64,000 bases of DNA from Stutzerimonas azotifigens DSM 17556 (GTDB taxonomy: Bacteria > Pseudomonadota > Gammaproteobacteria > Pseudomonadales > Pseudomonadaceae), in contig NZ_KE384408.1 of the NCBI RefSeq assembly GCF_000425625.1, positions 174,382 to 238,381 on the forward strand, written 5' to 3'. Both the position numbers and the translations under genes were made by a program. Below, piece by piece: positions 33,793-43,368 of this stretch. Positions within the stretch are counted from its first letter, which is position 1; each line of letters begins with the position of its first letter. Below the pieces are notes generated by a model that was given only the letters and a program-made list of their open reading frames with translations, was not told where the DNA came from and did not search any database.

Positions 33793-35412
33793 CTATGCCC
33801 GCCCTTCGGCCGGATGGTTGAACGCCAGGAAATGCCGCACCACCGGCCCCTCTGGGCCCCGATGAAAGCGCAGCACCTCGTTCTGGACGTCGGCGTCCGC
33901 TCTGGATACCCGGTTGTGCTGGCGCAGGTGCTCGGCCCAGGATTCGACCTGGAACCATTCGAGCATCAGCTGCGGATCGGCCGCGTCCTCGGCGATGCCC
34001 CAGGCATAGGCGCCGTCGCGCAGCCGCTCGGCCGACAGCCGGGCCAGCGCTTTCAGGAAATCGGCGCGGTCTTGCGGCGCGATGCGGTACTCGACCTGGA
34101 TCAGCACCGGCCCCCGGTCGTGCTCGACCGGGGCCGCCGTCAGCGGCTCGGGCCAATGGCGCGAGGGCATCAGGTCGGCCTCGCCCCTGGGCAGCTTGAG
34201 GCGATGGGCGACCAGCCCCGCCGCGACCAGCCCGGCGGCGCCGGCCAGCAGGGTGAGCGGCACGCCGATCAGCTGCGCCACCGCGCCCCAGCCCAGGCTG
34301 CCGACGGTCATGGCGCCGTTGAACACCGTGAGGTACACCGCCAGCGAGCGGCCGCGCACCCAGTTGGGCAGGATGGACTGCGCCACGCCGTTGAGCGTGG
34401 TCAGCGCGGTGATCCAGGCCGCGCCCAGCAGCAGCAAGGCCGCCACCGCCGTCCACTTCGGCGGCGCGAAGGAAAGAAAGGCCATGATCGCCGCCGTCAC
34501 CAGCGCCGCCAGGAGCAGCAGACCGTCGGCGTTCAGCCGCTCGCGCAGCTTCGGCATGACAACGGCGCCGGCGATCGCGCCGAGGCCGACGGCGCCGAGC
34601 AGGATGCCGTAGAAGCCGGCCCCGCCGCCGAGCAGCCCGCGCGCCACCAGCGGCAGCAGGGCCCAGACCGAGCTGGCCAGGGCGAAGAAGACGAAGGCGC
34701 GCAGCAGCACGACATGCAGCTCGCGGCTGGCGCGTGCATAGCGCAGCCCGGCGCGGAAGGCGCCGGGGAAACGCTCGGCCAGCACGTCCTGGGCCGCCTT
34801 CGGGCGCTTCCACCACAGCAGTGCGGCGATGACGAAGGCATAGCTGATGACGTCCACGCCATAGGTGAACGCCGCCCCCAGGCTGGCGAGGATCAGCCCG
34901 CCCATCGCCGGGCCGATGGCGCGGGCGATGTTGATCCCCAGCGAATTGAGCGCCACCGCGCTCTTCAGATCCTGCTTCTCCACCAGTTCGGGGACGATGG
35001 CCTGCCAGGTCGGCCCCATCAGCGCCGCGCCGATGCCGCCGAGGAAGGTCAGGGCCACCAGCGAGCCGATCGACTGCAGGCCGAGGAACGACAGCAGCAT
35101 CAGGCAGACGCTGACGCTGGCCAGCAGCAACTGGATGGCGATCAGGAATTTTCGCCGGTCGAGGATATCCGACAGCACGCCGGCGGGGATCGCCAGCAAA
35201 AAGATCGGCAGCGTCGCGGCGGCCTGCACCAGCGCGACGGCCGCCGGCGACGGCGACAGGTCGGTCATGATCCAGGCACTGGCGACGTCGCGGATGAAGC
35301 TGCCGGTGTTACCGATGATGGTCGCGATCCACAGGACGGTGAAAAGCGCCTGCCGTAGAGGAGCGAAACTGCCGGCAGACGCGGAAACCGATTGCGATGA
35401 TTCGTTGCTCAT
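33793..35412 (-). CDS. MFS_3-type exporter with C-terminal ABM-like domain
   Basis: A 539-residue major facilitator of the MFS_3 (EntS-like, transmembrane secretion effector) group. Twelve hydrophobic segments fill residues about 20-410, with DVASAWIMTDLSPSPAAVALVQAA and GVLSDILDRRKFLI as motif A-like loop. A soluble C-terminal domain (about 425-535; VLIQVEYRIAPQDRADFLKAL and DPQLMLEWFQVESWAEHLRQH) resembles the ABM fold of the next gene. MFS_3 proteins commonly carry this tail. Start follows GAGAGG. It sits mid-operon between an isochorismatase-like hydrolase and the ABM membrane protein; a secreted or detoxified small aromatic is a plausible cargo. Confidence 0.87.
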   Translation of the reverse strand: MSNESSQSVSASAGSFAPLRQALFTVLWIATIIGNTGSFIRDVASAWIMTDLSPSPAAVALVQAAATLPIFLLAIPAGVLSDILDRRKFLIAIQLLLASVSVCLMLLSFLGLQSIGSLVALTFLGGIGAALMGPTWQAIVPELVEKQDLKSAVALNSLGINIARAIGPAMGGLILASLGAAFTYGVDVISYAFVIAALLWWKRPKAAQDVLAERFPGAFRAGLRYARASRELHVVLLRAFVFFALASSVWALLPLVARGLLGGGAGFYGILLGAVGLGAIAGAVVMPKLRERLNADGLLLLAALVTAAIMAFLSFAPPKWTAVAALLLLGAAWITALTTLNGVAQSILPNWVRGRSLAVYLTVFNGAMTVGSLGWGAVAQLIGVPLTLLAGAAGLVAAGLVAHRLKLPRGEADLMPSRHWPEPLTAAPVEHDRGPVLIQVEYRIAPQDRADFLKALARLSAERLRDGAYAWGIAEDAADPQLMLEWFQVESWAEHLRQHNRVSRADADVQNEVLRFHRGPEGPVVRHFLAFNHPAEGRA

Positions 35413-35551
35413 GACGCCTCTCGCTCTTCAGGTCCAGCGTCCGTTGTGCGCGGTGCCGCGTCCGCTTCGCGTGCGGGGCCGCGAGGCGGGCGGCTCGTGC
35501 CCGGCGCAGCCATCGCCCGGTGTCCGGGCGACGGCTGCAGCCGCAAGAGGC

Positions 35552-36235
35552 CTAGCTGGCCGGGTTGGGGCCGATGCGCTCGCCGTGCTGCACGCGCTCC
35601 GCCGCCTTGTGCACCATGGTGTAGGCGTAGTCCACGCCCATGCCGTAGGCGCCGGAATGCTCCTGGACGATCCGGATGACATCGTCGTAGGTCTCCTTGC
35701 GCGCCCAGTCGCGCTGCCACTCCAGCAGCACCTGCTGCCAGGTCACCGGCACGATGCCGGCCTGGACCATGCGATCCATGGCGTACTTGTGCGCTTCCAC
35801 AGAGGTCCCGCCGGAGGCGTCGGCGACCATGTAGATCTCGTAGCCGCCTTCCAGCGCCGCGCAGAGCGCAAAGGTGGTGTTGCAGACCTCGGTCCACAGG
35901 CCGGACACGATGACCTTCTTGCGGCCGTTGGCGGCCAGTGCATCGCGCACGTTCTGGTCGTCCCAAGAATTCATCGAGGTGCGTTCGAGAATCCTGTGCC
36001 CGGGGAATACCGCCAGCAGCTCGGGGTAGGTATGGCCGGAGAAACTCTCGGTCTCGACCGTGGTGATGGTGGTGGGGATGTCGAACACCTTGGCGGCCTT
36101 GGCCAGGCCCACGACGTTGTTCTTCAGGACCTGGCGGTCGATCGACTGTACACCGAAGGCCATCTGCGGCTGCTGGTCGATAAAGATGATCTGGCTGTTC
36201 TGCGGGGTCAGGACTTCGAGGTACTGGGTCATCAT
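35552..36235 (-). CDS. Isochorismatase-family hydrolase (YcaC-like)
   Basis: A 227-residue cysteine hydrolase of the isochorismatase superfamily, YcaC subgroup. The catalytic pattern is visible: Asp20 in IIFIDQQPQM, a basic residue (Arg85) in ILERTSMNSWDD, and nucleophile Cys118 in SGLWTEVCNTTFAL. The extra ~20 C-terminal residues are common in this subgroup. Substrate is unknown; amides or related compounds are usual. AAGGAG precedes two consecutive ATGs (36235, 36232). Same strand and likely same transcript as pirin upstream and MFS downstream. Confidence 0.86.
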   Translation of the reverse strand: MMTQYLEVLTPQNSQIIFIDQQPQMAFGVQSIDRQVLKNNVVGLAKAAKVFDIPTTITTVETESFSGHTYPELLAVFPGHRILERTSMNSWDDQNVRDALAANGRKKVIVSGLWTEVCNTTFALCAALEGGYEIYMVADASGGTSVEAHKYAMDRMVQAGIVPVTWQQVLLEWQRDWARKETYDDVIRIVQEHSGAYGMGVDYAYTMVHKAAERVQHGERIGPNPAS

Positions 36236-36380
36236 GACTCTCCTTCAAGGTCGAGCGGTTCGGATGCGGCGACATTCGTTGCTGCCTGCGCAGCGCTGGG
36301 CCGGATCGGTGGACGGCAGGACCACCGATTCGGTCCGGTGCAGGAGAGGCCGCGAACCCCCGCACTCTGTTCGTTGCAAC

Positions 36381-37085
36381 TCAGCCGGCGGCATCCACCA
36401 GCACCAGCTCGGCATCCTCGCGGGCGGTGATGCGGATGCGCTGCTCGCCATGGATAGCGGCACCGTCGCGCGCCTCCAGCACCAGCCCGTCGATCTCCAC
36501 CTTGCCCCTGGCCGGCACCAGGTAGCCGTAGCGGTTCGCATCGGCGAAGCGGTATTCCACCGTCTCGCCGGCCTTCAGCGTCGCGCCCAGCACCCGTGCG
36601 TCGGTACGGATCGGCAGCGCGTCCTCGTCGCCCTCCACGCCGCTGGCCAGGGCCACGAACTGGCCGGAACGATCGTCCCGGGGGAAGGGCTTGGAGCCCC
36701 AGGACGGCGGTTCGCCACCGCGGTCCGGGAAGATCCAGATCTGGAAGATCTGCGTGACGCCCGGCTCGAGGTTGTACTCGGAGTGCCGAATGCCGGTGCC
36801 GGCACTCATGACCTGCACGTCGCCGGCCACGGTCCGGCCCCTGTTGCCCAGGTTATCCTCATGCGTGATCGCTCCCTGGCGAACATAGGTGATGATTTCC
36901 ATGTCCGCATGGGGATGCGACGGGAAGCCTGTGCCCGGAGCGATGGTGTCGTCGTTCCAGACGCGCAGCGCGCCCCAGTGCACGCGCTCCGGATCGTGAT
37001 AGCCGGCGAAGGAAAAATGATGTCTGGCATCGAGCCAGCCGTGGTGGGCGCCACCGAGGCTGTCGAAGGGACGGCGTTCGATCAT
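36381..37085 (-). CDS. Pirin/YhhW-like bicupin
   Basis: A 234-residue pirin family protein of the YhhW type (quercetin 2,3-dioxygenase-like). Metal ligands appear as His57/His59 in FPSHPHADMEIITYV and His101/Glu103 in GTGIRHSEYN. The C-terminal cupin follows from about residue 145. The start follows GGGAG. First gene of a leftward operon and divergent from the LysR at 37264, with the shared control region at 37086-37263. Substrate is unknown. Confidence 0.87.
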   Translation of the reverse strand: MIERRPFDSLGGAHHGWLDARHHFSFAGYHDPERVHWGALRVWNDDTIAPGTGFPSHPHADMEIITYVRQGAITHEDNLGNRGRTVAGDVQVMSAGTGIRHSEYNLEPGVTQIFQIWIFPDRGGEPPSWGSKPFPRDDRSGQFVALASGVEGDEDALPIRTDARVLGATLKAGETVEYRFADANRYGYLVPARGKVEIDGLVLEARDGAAIHGEQRIRITAREDAELVLVDAAG

Positions 37086-37263
37086 GCTGTTCTCCCGATG
37101 AAGCAGGTTTCGATGGGAGCGACTATAGGCAGTCGAAGGTGCCTTTAGAATGGAAACGATGGAAAACTATCGTTTCCTTTTTGGATGTGTTGGATGGCAG
37201 GTTTCATGCTGTTCGTGGACAATCCTACGGAACGAACGTGATCGGATTGTTTCCGGGATTGCC

Positions 37264-38193
37264 ATGAAGAACCTGCCGGACCTCGAAGCCTGGGCGATCT
37301 TCGCCAAGGTGTCGGAAATGGGCTCCTTCGCCCGCGCCGCCGCCGAGCTCGGCCTGTCGCAGGCCACCGTTTCCAAGGCCATCACACGCCTGGAAGGGCG
37401 CATGAAGACCATGCTGTTCCACCGGACCTCGCGGCGGATGTCGCTGACCGAGAGCGGCAACGCCGCGCTGGAGCGTGCCGCTCGCATCCTGGCCGAAGGC
37501 GAGGCGGTGGAGGCCGAGGTGGCCGAACAGTCGACCAGCCTGCGCGGGCCCATCCGCATCGCGGCGCCGATGTCGTTCGGCGTCTCGCACCTGGCGCCGG
37601 TGCTGCCGGCGTTCATGGAACGCCATCCCGACGTGGTGCTGGACCTGCATTTCAGCGACGAGCTGGTCGACCTGGTCGCCCAGGGATTCGACATGGCCCT
37701 GCGTATCTCGACCCTGGCCGACTCCAGCCTGCTGGCCCGGCGACTGTGTACCGTGCGCATCCTGCTGGTCGGCGCGCCAGCCTATTTCGAGCGTCACGGG
37801 CGGCCGGGCCACCCACGCGACCTGGCCCGGCATCGCGTGCTGCAATACAGCTATTCGCGCGGCGGCAGCAGCTGGCGGTTCCGTCACAGGCGGCATGGCG
37901 AGTTCGCCCAGGCGATCTCCGCATCGATGCTGGCCAACAATGCCGAGGCGCTGGCGCCGGCCTTGCGGGCGGGATTGGGGCTGGCGCTGCAGCCTGAGTT
38001 CCTGGCCTGGAAGGACTTGGAATCGGGCGCGCTGGAGACGGCGATGGACGACTGGCAGGTGGAGCCGATCGCGCTGCACATCGTGACCCCGCCGGGCCGC
38101 AGCCGCCCGGCCCGCGTGCAGGCGCTGATCGAGTACCTGGCCGAACGCTTCGCCGCCGCGCCCTGGGCGCAGCCCAGCGAGGGGCTGGAGTGA
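37264..38193 (+). CDS. LysR-family transcriptional regulator
   Basis: A 309-residue LysR regulator of the CrgA/aaeR-like group. The helix-turn-helix is LEAWAIFAKVSEMGSFARAAAELGLSQATVSKAITRLE, continuing HRTSRRMSLTESG; the effector domain carries GPIRIAAPMSFGVSHLAPVLPAFMERHPDV and the VLQYSYSRGGSSWRF loop. The ribosome site is weak. Divergent from the pirin-hydrolase-MFS-ABM-amidohydrolase operon, which it most likely controls. Confidence 0.87.
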   Translation: MKNLPDLEAWAIFAKVSEMGSFARAAAELGLSQATVSKAITRLEGRMKTMLFHRTSRRMSLTESGNAALERAARILAEGEAVEAEVAEQSTSLRGPIRIAAPMSFGVSHLAPVLPAFMERHPDVVLDLHFSDELVDLVAQGFDMALRISTLADSSLLARRLCTVRILLVGAPAYFERHGRPGHPRDLARHRVLQYSYSRGGSSWRFRHRRHGEFAQAISASMLANNAEALAPALRAGLGLALQPEFLAWKDLESGALETAMDDWQVEPIALHIVTPPGRSRPARVQALIEYLAERFAAAPWAQPSEGLE

Positions 38194-38204
38194 TCGCCCG
38201 GGAC

Positions 38205-38249
38205 GGCTCGCCGGCGGCCCAGCCTGCTGGGCGGGACCGTCGGCGAGCC
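38205..38249. terminator. Bidirectional terminator-like hairpin
   Basis: GGCTCGCCGGCGG (38205-38217) pairs with CCGTCGGCGAGCC (38237-38249) with one G-T type wobble; the loop contains a second stem CCCAG/CTGGG. It sits between the convergent LysR (ends 38193) and aldA (ends 38257) genes, where transcripts from both sides should stop. No clear T-run. Confidence 0.6.
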
Positions 38250-38256
38250 TGTCATC

Positions 38257-39693
38257 TCAGCATTGCAGGTAGACGACATGGGTATGGGTGTATTCGTACA
38301 GCCCATGCTTGCCATCCGCGCCGCCGATGCCGGACTTGCGCACGCCCGCGTGGAAACCCTGCATCGCCTCGAAGTTTTCGCGGTTGACGTAGGTCTCGCC
38401 AAAGTCGAGCTCCTGCATGGCGTGCATCGCCTTGGAAAGGTCGCGGGTGTAGACCGAGGAGGTCAGTCCGTATTCGCAGTCGTTGGCCAGTGCGATGGCT
38501 TCGTCGAGATCGTCGATGATCTGGATCGGCAGCACCGGGCCGAAAATCTCCTCGCGCATGATCGGCATGTCCGCACGGCAGCCGGCCAGTACCGTGGGCT
38601 GGTAGTGGAAGCCGGCGGGCAGGTTGGCCGGCCCGCCGCCGGTGACCACGCTGGCGCCCTGGGCGATCGCCGCTCGTACTTTCGCGTCCACCTTGTCGAG
38701 GCCTGCACGGTTGATCAACGGACCCATTTCCACGTCCGGCTGCGCCGACGGATCGCCGAAGCGGGTCGCGGCCATCGCGCCGGCGATCCTGTCGATGAAG
38801 GCATCGGCGACCTTGCGCTCGACATAGACGCGTTCGGCGCAATTGCACACCTGCCCGGTATTGATGATTCGGGAATCGCGGATGGCCTTCACGGCGAGCT
38901 CCAGGTCGGCATCGGCGAGCACGATGGCCGGCGCCTTGCCGCCCAGCTCCAGGTTCAGTTTGGTCAGGTTCGGCGCCGCGGCAGCCATGATGCGCTGTCC
39001 GGTGGCGACGCTGCCGGTGAAGCTCACCATGTCCACGCCGGCATGCGCGCTCAGGGCGCCACCGACGCGGCCATCGCCGCCGACGACGTTGAACACACCG
39101 GGCGGCAGATCGGTCTCGGCCACCAGCCTGGCGAACTCGAAGCAGTTGTTCGGCGTCTCCTCGCTGGGCTTGATGACGATGGTGTTGCCGGTGAGCATCG
39201 CCGGCGCCATCTTCCGAGCGATGAGGAAGAACGGGAAGTTCCACGGCAGGATGCCGGCAACCACGCCCAGCGGCTTGCGGAACAGGAAGATGTTCTCGCC
39301 CGGCCGGTCGCTGGTGATGATCTCGCCTTCGATGCGCCGCGCCCACTCGGCCACGTAGTCGAGGTAGTCGGCGGTGAAGTTGACCTCCACTTCGGCGAGC
39401 GCGGCGATCTTGCCCTGTTCGAGGGTGATGGTGCGCGCCAGCCGGGGGACGTTTTCGCGGATCTTCGCCGCGATCTTGCGCAGGTAGCCTGCGCGCTCGA
39501 TCGCCGGCTTGCGCGACCAGGGCTTCTGTGCGGCGCGTGCCGCGCCGATCGCCCGTTCGATCTGTTCCGGCGACGCGGCGGGCACGCGCGACAGCCGCGC
39601 GCCGGTGGCCGGGTTGAAGACGTCCAGATGCGCTTCGCTGTCATGGAAGACGCCGTCGATATAGTTCTGGTGGACCGGTACGGATTCACTCAT
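38257..39693 (-). CDS. aldA: Lactaldehyde/glycolaldehyde dehydrogenase AldA
   Basis: A 478-residue NAD-dependent aldehyde dehydrogenase, extremely similar to E. coli AldA throughout, including ILPWNFPFFLIARKMAPA, TGNTIVIKPSE, the catalytic Glu in LELGGKAPAIV, the catalytic Cys in NTGQVCNCAERVYV, and the C-terminal FEAMQGFHAG and SGIGGADGKHGL. It oxidises L-lactaldehyde to L-lactate in the cytosol. The gene is last in the rhamnonate operon, 16 bases after the aldolase, where it would consume the aldehyde product. GGAGAG precedes the ATG. Length matches the family. Confidence 0.93.
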   Translation of the reverse strand: MSESVPVHQNYIDGVFHDSEAHLDVFNPATGARLSRVPAASPEQIERAIGAARAAQKPWSRKPAIERAGYLRKIAAKIRENVPRLARTITLEQGKIAALAEVEVNFTADYLDYVAEWARRIEGEIITSDRPGENIFLFRKPLGVVAGILPWNFPFFLIARKMAPAMLTGNTIVIKPSEETPNNCFEFARLVAETDLPPGVFNVVGGDGRVGGALSAHAGVDMVSFTGSVATGQRIMAAAAPNLTKLNLELGGKAPAIVLADADLELAVKAIRDSRIINTGQVCNCAERVYVERKVADAFIDRIAGAMAATRFGDPSAQPDVEMGPLINRAGLDKVDAKVRAAIAQGASVVTGGGPANLPAGFHYQPTVLAGCRADMPIMREEIFGPVLPIQIIDDLDEAIALANDCEYGLTSSVYTRDLSKAMHAMQELDFGETYVNRENFEAMQGFHAGVRKSGIGGADGKHGLYEYTHTHVVYLQC

Positions 39694-39709
39694 GGGAACT
39701 CTCCGTGTG

Positions 39710-40510
39710 TCAGTAGGTGCGCGAGGTGCGCGCTGTGTCCGCGGACTCGCGGTAGCGCGCCAGGGTGGCCAGGGCGCCCTGGCGCATCAGGCTGATGTCG
39801 ATCCCGACGGCGACGAAGCGGCAGCCCCAGGCGAGGTAGCGACGCGCGTCTTCCTCATGCGGGGCGAGGATGCCGCACGCCTTGCCGCAGGCAAGCGTGG
39901 CCTCGATGACGCGGCGGATCTGTGCCTGCACCTCAGGGTGGTTCGGGTTGCCCGGATGACCGAGCCCGATGGACAGGTCGGCAGGGCCGATGAAGATCGC
40001 GTCCAGCCCATCGACGTCGGCGATCGCCTCGACGTTCTCGACGCCGGCGCGCGATTCCACCTGGGCGATCAGGCAGAGTTGCTCGTGGGCCGTGCCCAGG
40101 TAATCGGGCACGCCGTCCCAGCGCGTGGCGCGCGCGAGCCCGCCGCCGACGCCGCGGATGCCATTGAGCGGGTACTGCATCAGGCGCACCAGGTCGCGCG
40201 CCTGCTCGGCGCTCTCCACCATCGGCACCATCAGGGTCTGGGCACCGATGTCGAGCAACTGCTTGATGAGTGCCGGATCGCCGTTCACCGCGCGCACCAC
40301 CGGTGCGGTGCGATAGGGCGCCACGGCCTGGAGCTGGGCAAGGATGGTTGGCACGGTATTGGGTGCATGTTCGCCGTCGATCAGCATCCAGTCGTAACCG
40401 GTGCTGGCAACGATCTCGGCCGCATAGCCGCTGGCGAATCCGGCCCAGATGCCGTACTGCGCATCCGTTCCGGCCAGGCCCGCCTTGAAGTGGTTGTGGG
40501 GCAATTGCAT
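39710..40510 (-). CDS. rhmA: 2-keto-3-deoxy-L-rhamnonate aldolase (HpcH/HpaI family)
   Basis: A 266-residue class II (metal-dependent) HpcH/HpaI aldolase. Key parts: GIWAGFASGYAAEIVASTGYDWMLIDGEHAPN, VVRAVNGDPALIKQLLDIGAQTLMVPMV, the CLIAQVESRAGV segment (metal Glu), GLDAIFIGPADLSIGLGHPGNPNHPEV (metal Asp). Sequence alone fits HpaI or RhmA; its place directly after rhmD and before aldA favours 2-keto-3-deoxy-L-rhamnonate cleavage to pyruvate and L-lactaldehyde. GGGGAG lies before the ATG at 40510. A much longer open frame upstream is not coding. Confidence 0.87.
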   Translation of the reverse strand: MQLPHNHFKAGLAGTDAQYGIWAGFASGYAAEIVASTGYDWMLIDGEHAPNTVPTILAQLQAVAPYRTAPVVRAVNGDPALIKQLLDIGAQTLMVPMVESAEQARDLVRLMQYPLNGIRGVGGGLARATRWDGVPDYLGTAHEQLCLIAQVESRAGVENVEAIADVDGLDAIFIGPADLSIGLGHPGNPNHPEVQAQIRRVIEATLACGKACGILAPHEEDARRYLAWGCRFVAVGIDISLMRQGALATLARYRESADTARTSRTY

Positions 40511-40523
40511 GACAAGACTCCCC

Positions 40524-40544
40524 GACCCACCTGTGCGGTGGGTC
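40524..40544. promoter_or_regulatory. Hairpin between rhmD and rhmA
   Basis: GACCCAC (40524-40530) pairs with GTGGGTC (40538-40544) across a 7-base loop, in the 41-base gap between rhmD and rhmA. It has no T-run and lies just upstream of the rhmA ribosome site, so it may tune relative expression or RNA stability inside the operon. Confidence 0.45.
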
Positions 40545-40551
40545 GACTGGT

Positions 40552-41736
40552 TCAGTGCTGGTAGGGGCGATGAAGCTGGCATTCCGGATTGAGGGTGACG
40601 CCGAAGCCCGGCTGGTCGAGGCGCGAGAGGCGCATGCGGCCGTTCTCCGGCACCGGTTCGCCGAGCAGCTGCGGATGAAACATGGGCACGACCTCGTCGG
40701 CCTTCGGCGCCATCATCAGGAACTCGGCGAACGGGCTGTTCTGCCGCGTGGCGACGAAGTGATAGCTGTAGACGGACGAGCCGTGCGGCACCACCAGGGC
40801 GTTGTGCGCATCGGCCAGCGCCGAGATCTTGATCAGTTCGGTGAGCCCGCCGCACCAGCCGACGTCCGGCTGGATGATGTCGCAGCAACCCATCTCCAGC
40901 AGCATGCGGAAGCCCCAGCGGGTCGCTTCGTGCTCGCCGGTGGTGACCAGCATGCCGGTGGGCACGTTCTTGCGAAGGTCCCGGTAGCCCCAGTAGTCGT
41001 CCGGCGGCAGGGCTTCCTCGATCCACTTCAGGCCGAACTCGGCGGCCCCCTGGGCGAGACGGGTGGCGTAGTTCAGGTCGAGGCTCATCCAGCAGTCGTA
41101 CATCAGCCAGAAGTCCGGGCCGACGCGCTCGCGCATCACCGCGAGTTCCTCGAGATTCCTGCGCAGGCCTTCCTCGCCTTCGGCCGGACCGTGGTGAAGG
41201 GGCATCTTGCCACCGATGAAGCCCATCTTCTGCGCCAGATCCGGCCGGGCGCCGGTGGCGTAGAACTGCAGCTCGTCACGCACCGCGCCGCCGAGCAACT
41301 GGTGCACCGGCTCCTGACGGACCTTGCCGAGCAGGTCCCACAGCGCCAGATCCACACCCGACAGGGTGTTGATCACCAGGCCCTTGCGTCCGTAGTACAT
41401 CGTCGAGTTGTACATCTGGTCCCAGATGAGCTCGATGTCGGTGACCCGCGCACCTTCGAGAAAACGCGCCAGGTGTTTCTCGACTATGTAAGCCGCTGGT
41501 TCGCCGCCAGTGGTGACTGCAAAGCCGAGATTGCCGGCGCTGTCCTCGATCTCCACCACCAGCGTGCCGAGCACGTTGATGCCGAAGCTCCGGCGACTCT
41601 GCCGATACTGCGGGTATTTGCTCATCGGCGTGGCGATATGGTCGTCGATCCAGTGGCCGTCGCCCTGGTCGTGGTAGTCGGCTCCGCCGCCGCGCAGGGT
41701 GAAGGCGCGTACGTGCTTGATCGTCGGAATGCTCAT
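40552..41736 (-). CDS. rhmD: L-rhamnonate dehydratase (enolase superfamily)
   Basis: A 394-residue mandelate racemase/enolase-superfamily dehydratase matching E. coli RhmD (YfaW) across its length: [73 protein letters not shown], the metal ligands in [16 protein letters not shown] (Asp), KWIEEALPP (Glu) and TGEH (Glu), and the catalytic [12 protein letters not shown]. It removes water from L-rhamnonate to give 2-keto-3-deoxy-L-rhamnonate. The ATG at 41736 has GAGGAG seven bases before; a start at 41757 is less likely. Close relatives may also accept L-lyxonate or L-mannonate. Confidence 0.93.
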   Translation of the reverse strand: MSIPTIKHVRAFTLRGGGADYHDQGDGHWIDDHIATPMSKYPQYRQSRRSFGINVLGTLVVEIEDSAGNLGFAVTTGGEPAAYIVEKHLARFLEGARVTDIELIWDQMYNSTMYYGRKGLVINTLSGVDLALWDLLGKVRQEPVHQLLGGAVRDELQFYATGARPDLAQKMGFIGGKMPLHHGPAEGEEGLRRNLEELAVMRERVGPDFWLMYDCWMSLDLNYATRLAQGAAEFGLKWIEEALPPDDYWGYRDLRKNVPTGMLVTTGEHEATRWGFRMLLEMGCCDIIQPDVGWCGGLTELIKISALADAHNALVVPHGSSVYSYHFVATRQNSPFAEFLMMAPKADEVVPMFHPQLLGEPVPENGRMRLSRLDQPGFGVTLNPECQLHRPYQH

Positions 41737-41766
41737 CGGATGACTCCTCGTTGCCAATGGGTCTGG

Positions 41767-43065
41767 TCAGGGATTGGTCGCTGGTTTTGTCACCGCCGGA
41801 CGCGGGCCGCGCTGGATGCCGAGCATCAGCAGGCTGGCGATGACGGTGGTTCCGGCAAGCAGGTAGAGGCCGGCGGCGGGGGACTCGGCCGTGCGCTCGG
41901 CCCAATTCTTGAGAATCGGTGCAATGAAGCCGCCCAGGGCGCCGCAGGAATTGATCAGGGCGATACCGCCAGCCGCTGCGCTGCCGGCCAGATAGCTGGA
42001 GGGAAAGGTCCAGAACACCGGTTGCACGGCAATGAACCCGGCTGCGGCGAAGCACAGGGCAATCAGGCCGATGGCGGGACTGCCGCTGCTGACCGAGGCG
42101 GCAATACCCGCGGCGGAAACCAGCAGCGTCAGCGTCGCGGTCCAGCGCCGCTCGCCGGTGCGATCGGAGTAACTGGGGATCAGCCACGCCGCGAGCAGCG
42201 CGCAAACCCACGGCAACGCCGACACCAGGCCGACCATGAAGCCGACCTTCTGCCCCAGCAGGCCGGCGACCTGGGTCGGCAGGTAGAAGACCACGCCGTA
42301 GACGCTGGCCTGGATAAGCAGGTAGATCAGACACAGATACAGCACCGTCGGCTGGGTGAGCACGGCCAGCAGGCTTTTGCCGTGGGAGACCTTGTGGCTG
42401 TCCTCGCGGTCGAGGGCGTTCTGCAACTGGCGGCGCTCGTCGGCGGTCAGCCATTTCGCGTCGGCGGGCCGGTTGTCCAGATACCAGTACGCCCAGATGC
42501 CGACCAGGGTGGCCATCAGGCCTTCCACCAGGAACAACCATTGCCAGCCATGCAGGCCGGACCAGCCGTCCAGTTCCAGCAGCAGGCCCGACAGCGGGCT
42601 GCCGAAAATGAAGGCCAGTGGCGCACCGAAATAGAAGAAGCCCATTGCCTTGCCGCGCACGGCGGAAGGGAACCAGTAGGTGAGGTAGAGGATGACTCCC
42701 GGGAAAAAGCCGGCTTCGGCGACGCCGAGCAGGAACCGCAGCACGTAGAAGCTGGTTTCGTTGTGGGCGAACATCATCGCCGCCGAGATCAGGCCCCAGG
42801 AAACCATGATCCGGCACATCCACAGGCGGGCGCCGACGCGATGCAGGATGAGGTTGCTGGGCACTTCGAGCAGCGCGTAGCCGACGAAGAAGACCCCGGC
42901 GCCGAAGGCGAACGCGGCATCGCCGATGCCGGTGTCGGCCTGGAACGCCTGCTTGGCAAAGCCGACATTGGCCCGATCGAGGAAGGCCATGATGTACATC
43001 AGCAGCAGGAACGGCAGCAGCCGCCAGGAAACCTTGGCGACCAGCGAGGCGGGAAGGGTGTTCAC
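41767..43065 (-). CDS. rhmT: L-rhamnonate MFS transporter
   Basis: A 432-residue major facilitator of the anion:cation symporter (ACS/phthalate permease) family, like E. coli RhmT (YfaV): LPFLLLMYIMAFLDRANVGFAKQAF, GAGVFFVGYALLEVPSNL, GVAEAGFFPGVILYLTYWFP, SVYGVVFYLPTQVAGLLGQKVGF, SYSDRTGERR. Twelve hydrophobic segments. The start is GTG at 43065 after GAGG; the frame continues upstream without a site. First gene of the operon, 30 bases before rhmD; it brings the sugar acid into the cell. Confidence 0.88.
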   Translation of the reverse strand: MNTLPASLVAKVSWRLLPFLLLMYIMAFLDRANVGFAKQAFQADTGIGDAAFAFGAGVFFVGYALLEVPSNLILHRVGARLWMCRIMVSWGLISAAMMFAHNETSFYVLRFLLGVAEAGFFPGVILYLTYWFPSAVRGKAMGFFYFGAPLAFIFGSPLSGLLLELDGWSGLHGWQWLFLVEGLMATLVGIWAYWYLDNRPADAKWLTADERRQLQNALDREDSHKVSHGKSLLAVLTQPTVLYLCLIYLLIQASVYGVVFYLPTQVAGLLGQKVGFMVGLVSALPWVCALLAAWLIPSYSDRTGERRWTATLTLLVSAAGIAASVSSGSPAIGLIALCFAAAGFIAVQPVFWTFPSSYLAGSAAAGGIALINSCGALGGFIAPILKNWAERTAESPAAGLYLLAGTTVIASLLMLGIQRGPRPAVTKPATNP

Positions 43066-43368
43066 GACAGTGTCCTCTTGGCGTTGTTGTACTGCGTGGG
43101 GGCTGCCCTGCAGGCAGCCGGCCGGCTCAGCGGATGGACATGCGTCTCGCGTAGGGAATGAGTGGGAAGCGAAGGGGGCGGTGCTGCCGGTTGCGGGAGG
43201 AGGCCGGCGGATGGCGAAGCGGTGCGGGAAGGGCAAGCGTGGTCATGGCGTACACCTCGAGGTGCGTTTGTTTTTATCGGTAGCGCGACTGTAGAACCGC
43301 ATAGCGATGCATGACCAATCGAATTTCGCTTATAAAAGATACCTTTCGGTTATCGGTGGGCCGTTTCG
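43066..43368. promoter_or_regulatory. Divergent promoter region, rhmT operon and LysR
   Basis: About 303 bases between the divergent rhmT and LysR genes. 43280-43355 is AT-rich with ATGCATGACCAATCG and TTATAAAAGATACC, likely holding promoters and the LysR operator. The 43130-43230 part is GC-rich and featureless. No gene. Confidence 0.5.

Noticed and set aside
33445..35358. Long plus-strand open frame over the MFS gene
   Set aside because: Low-complexity Gln/Arg/Asp/Gly-rich product, antisense to a clear MFS transporter with a ribosome site.
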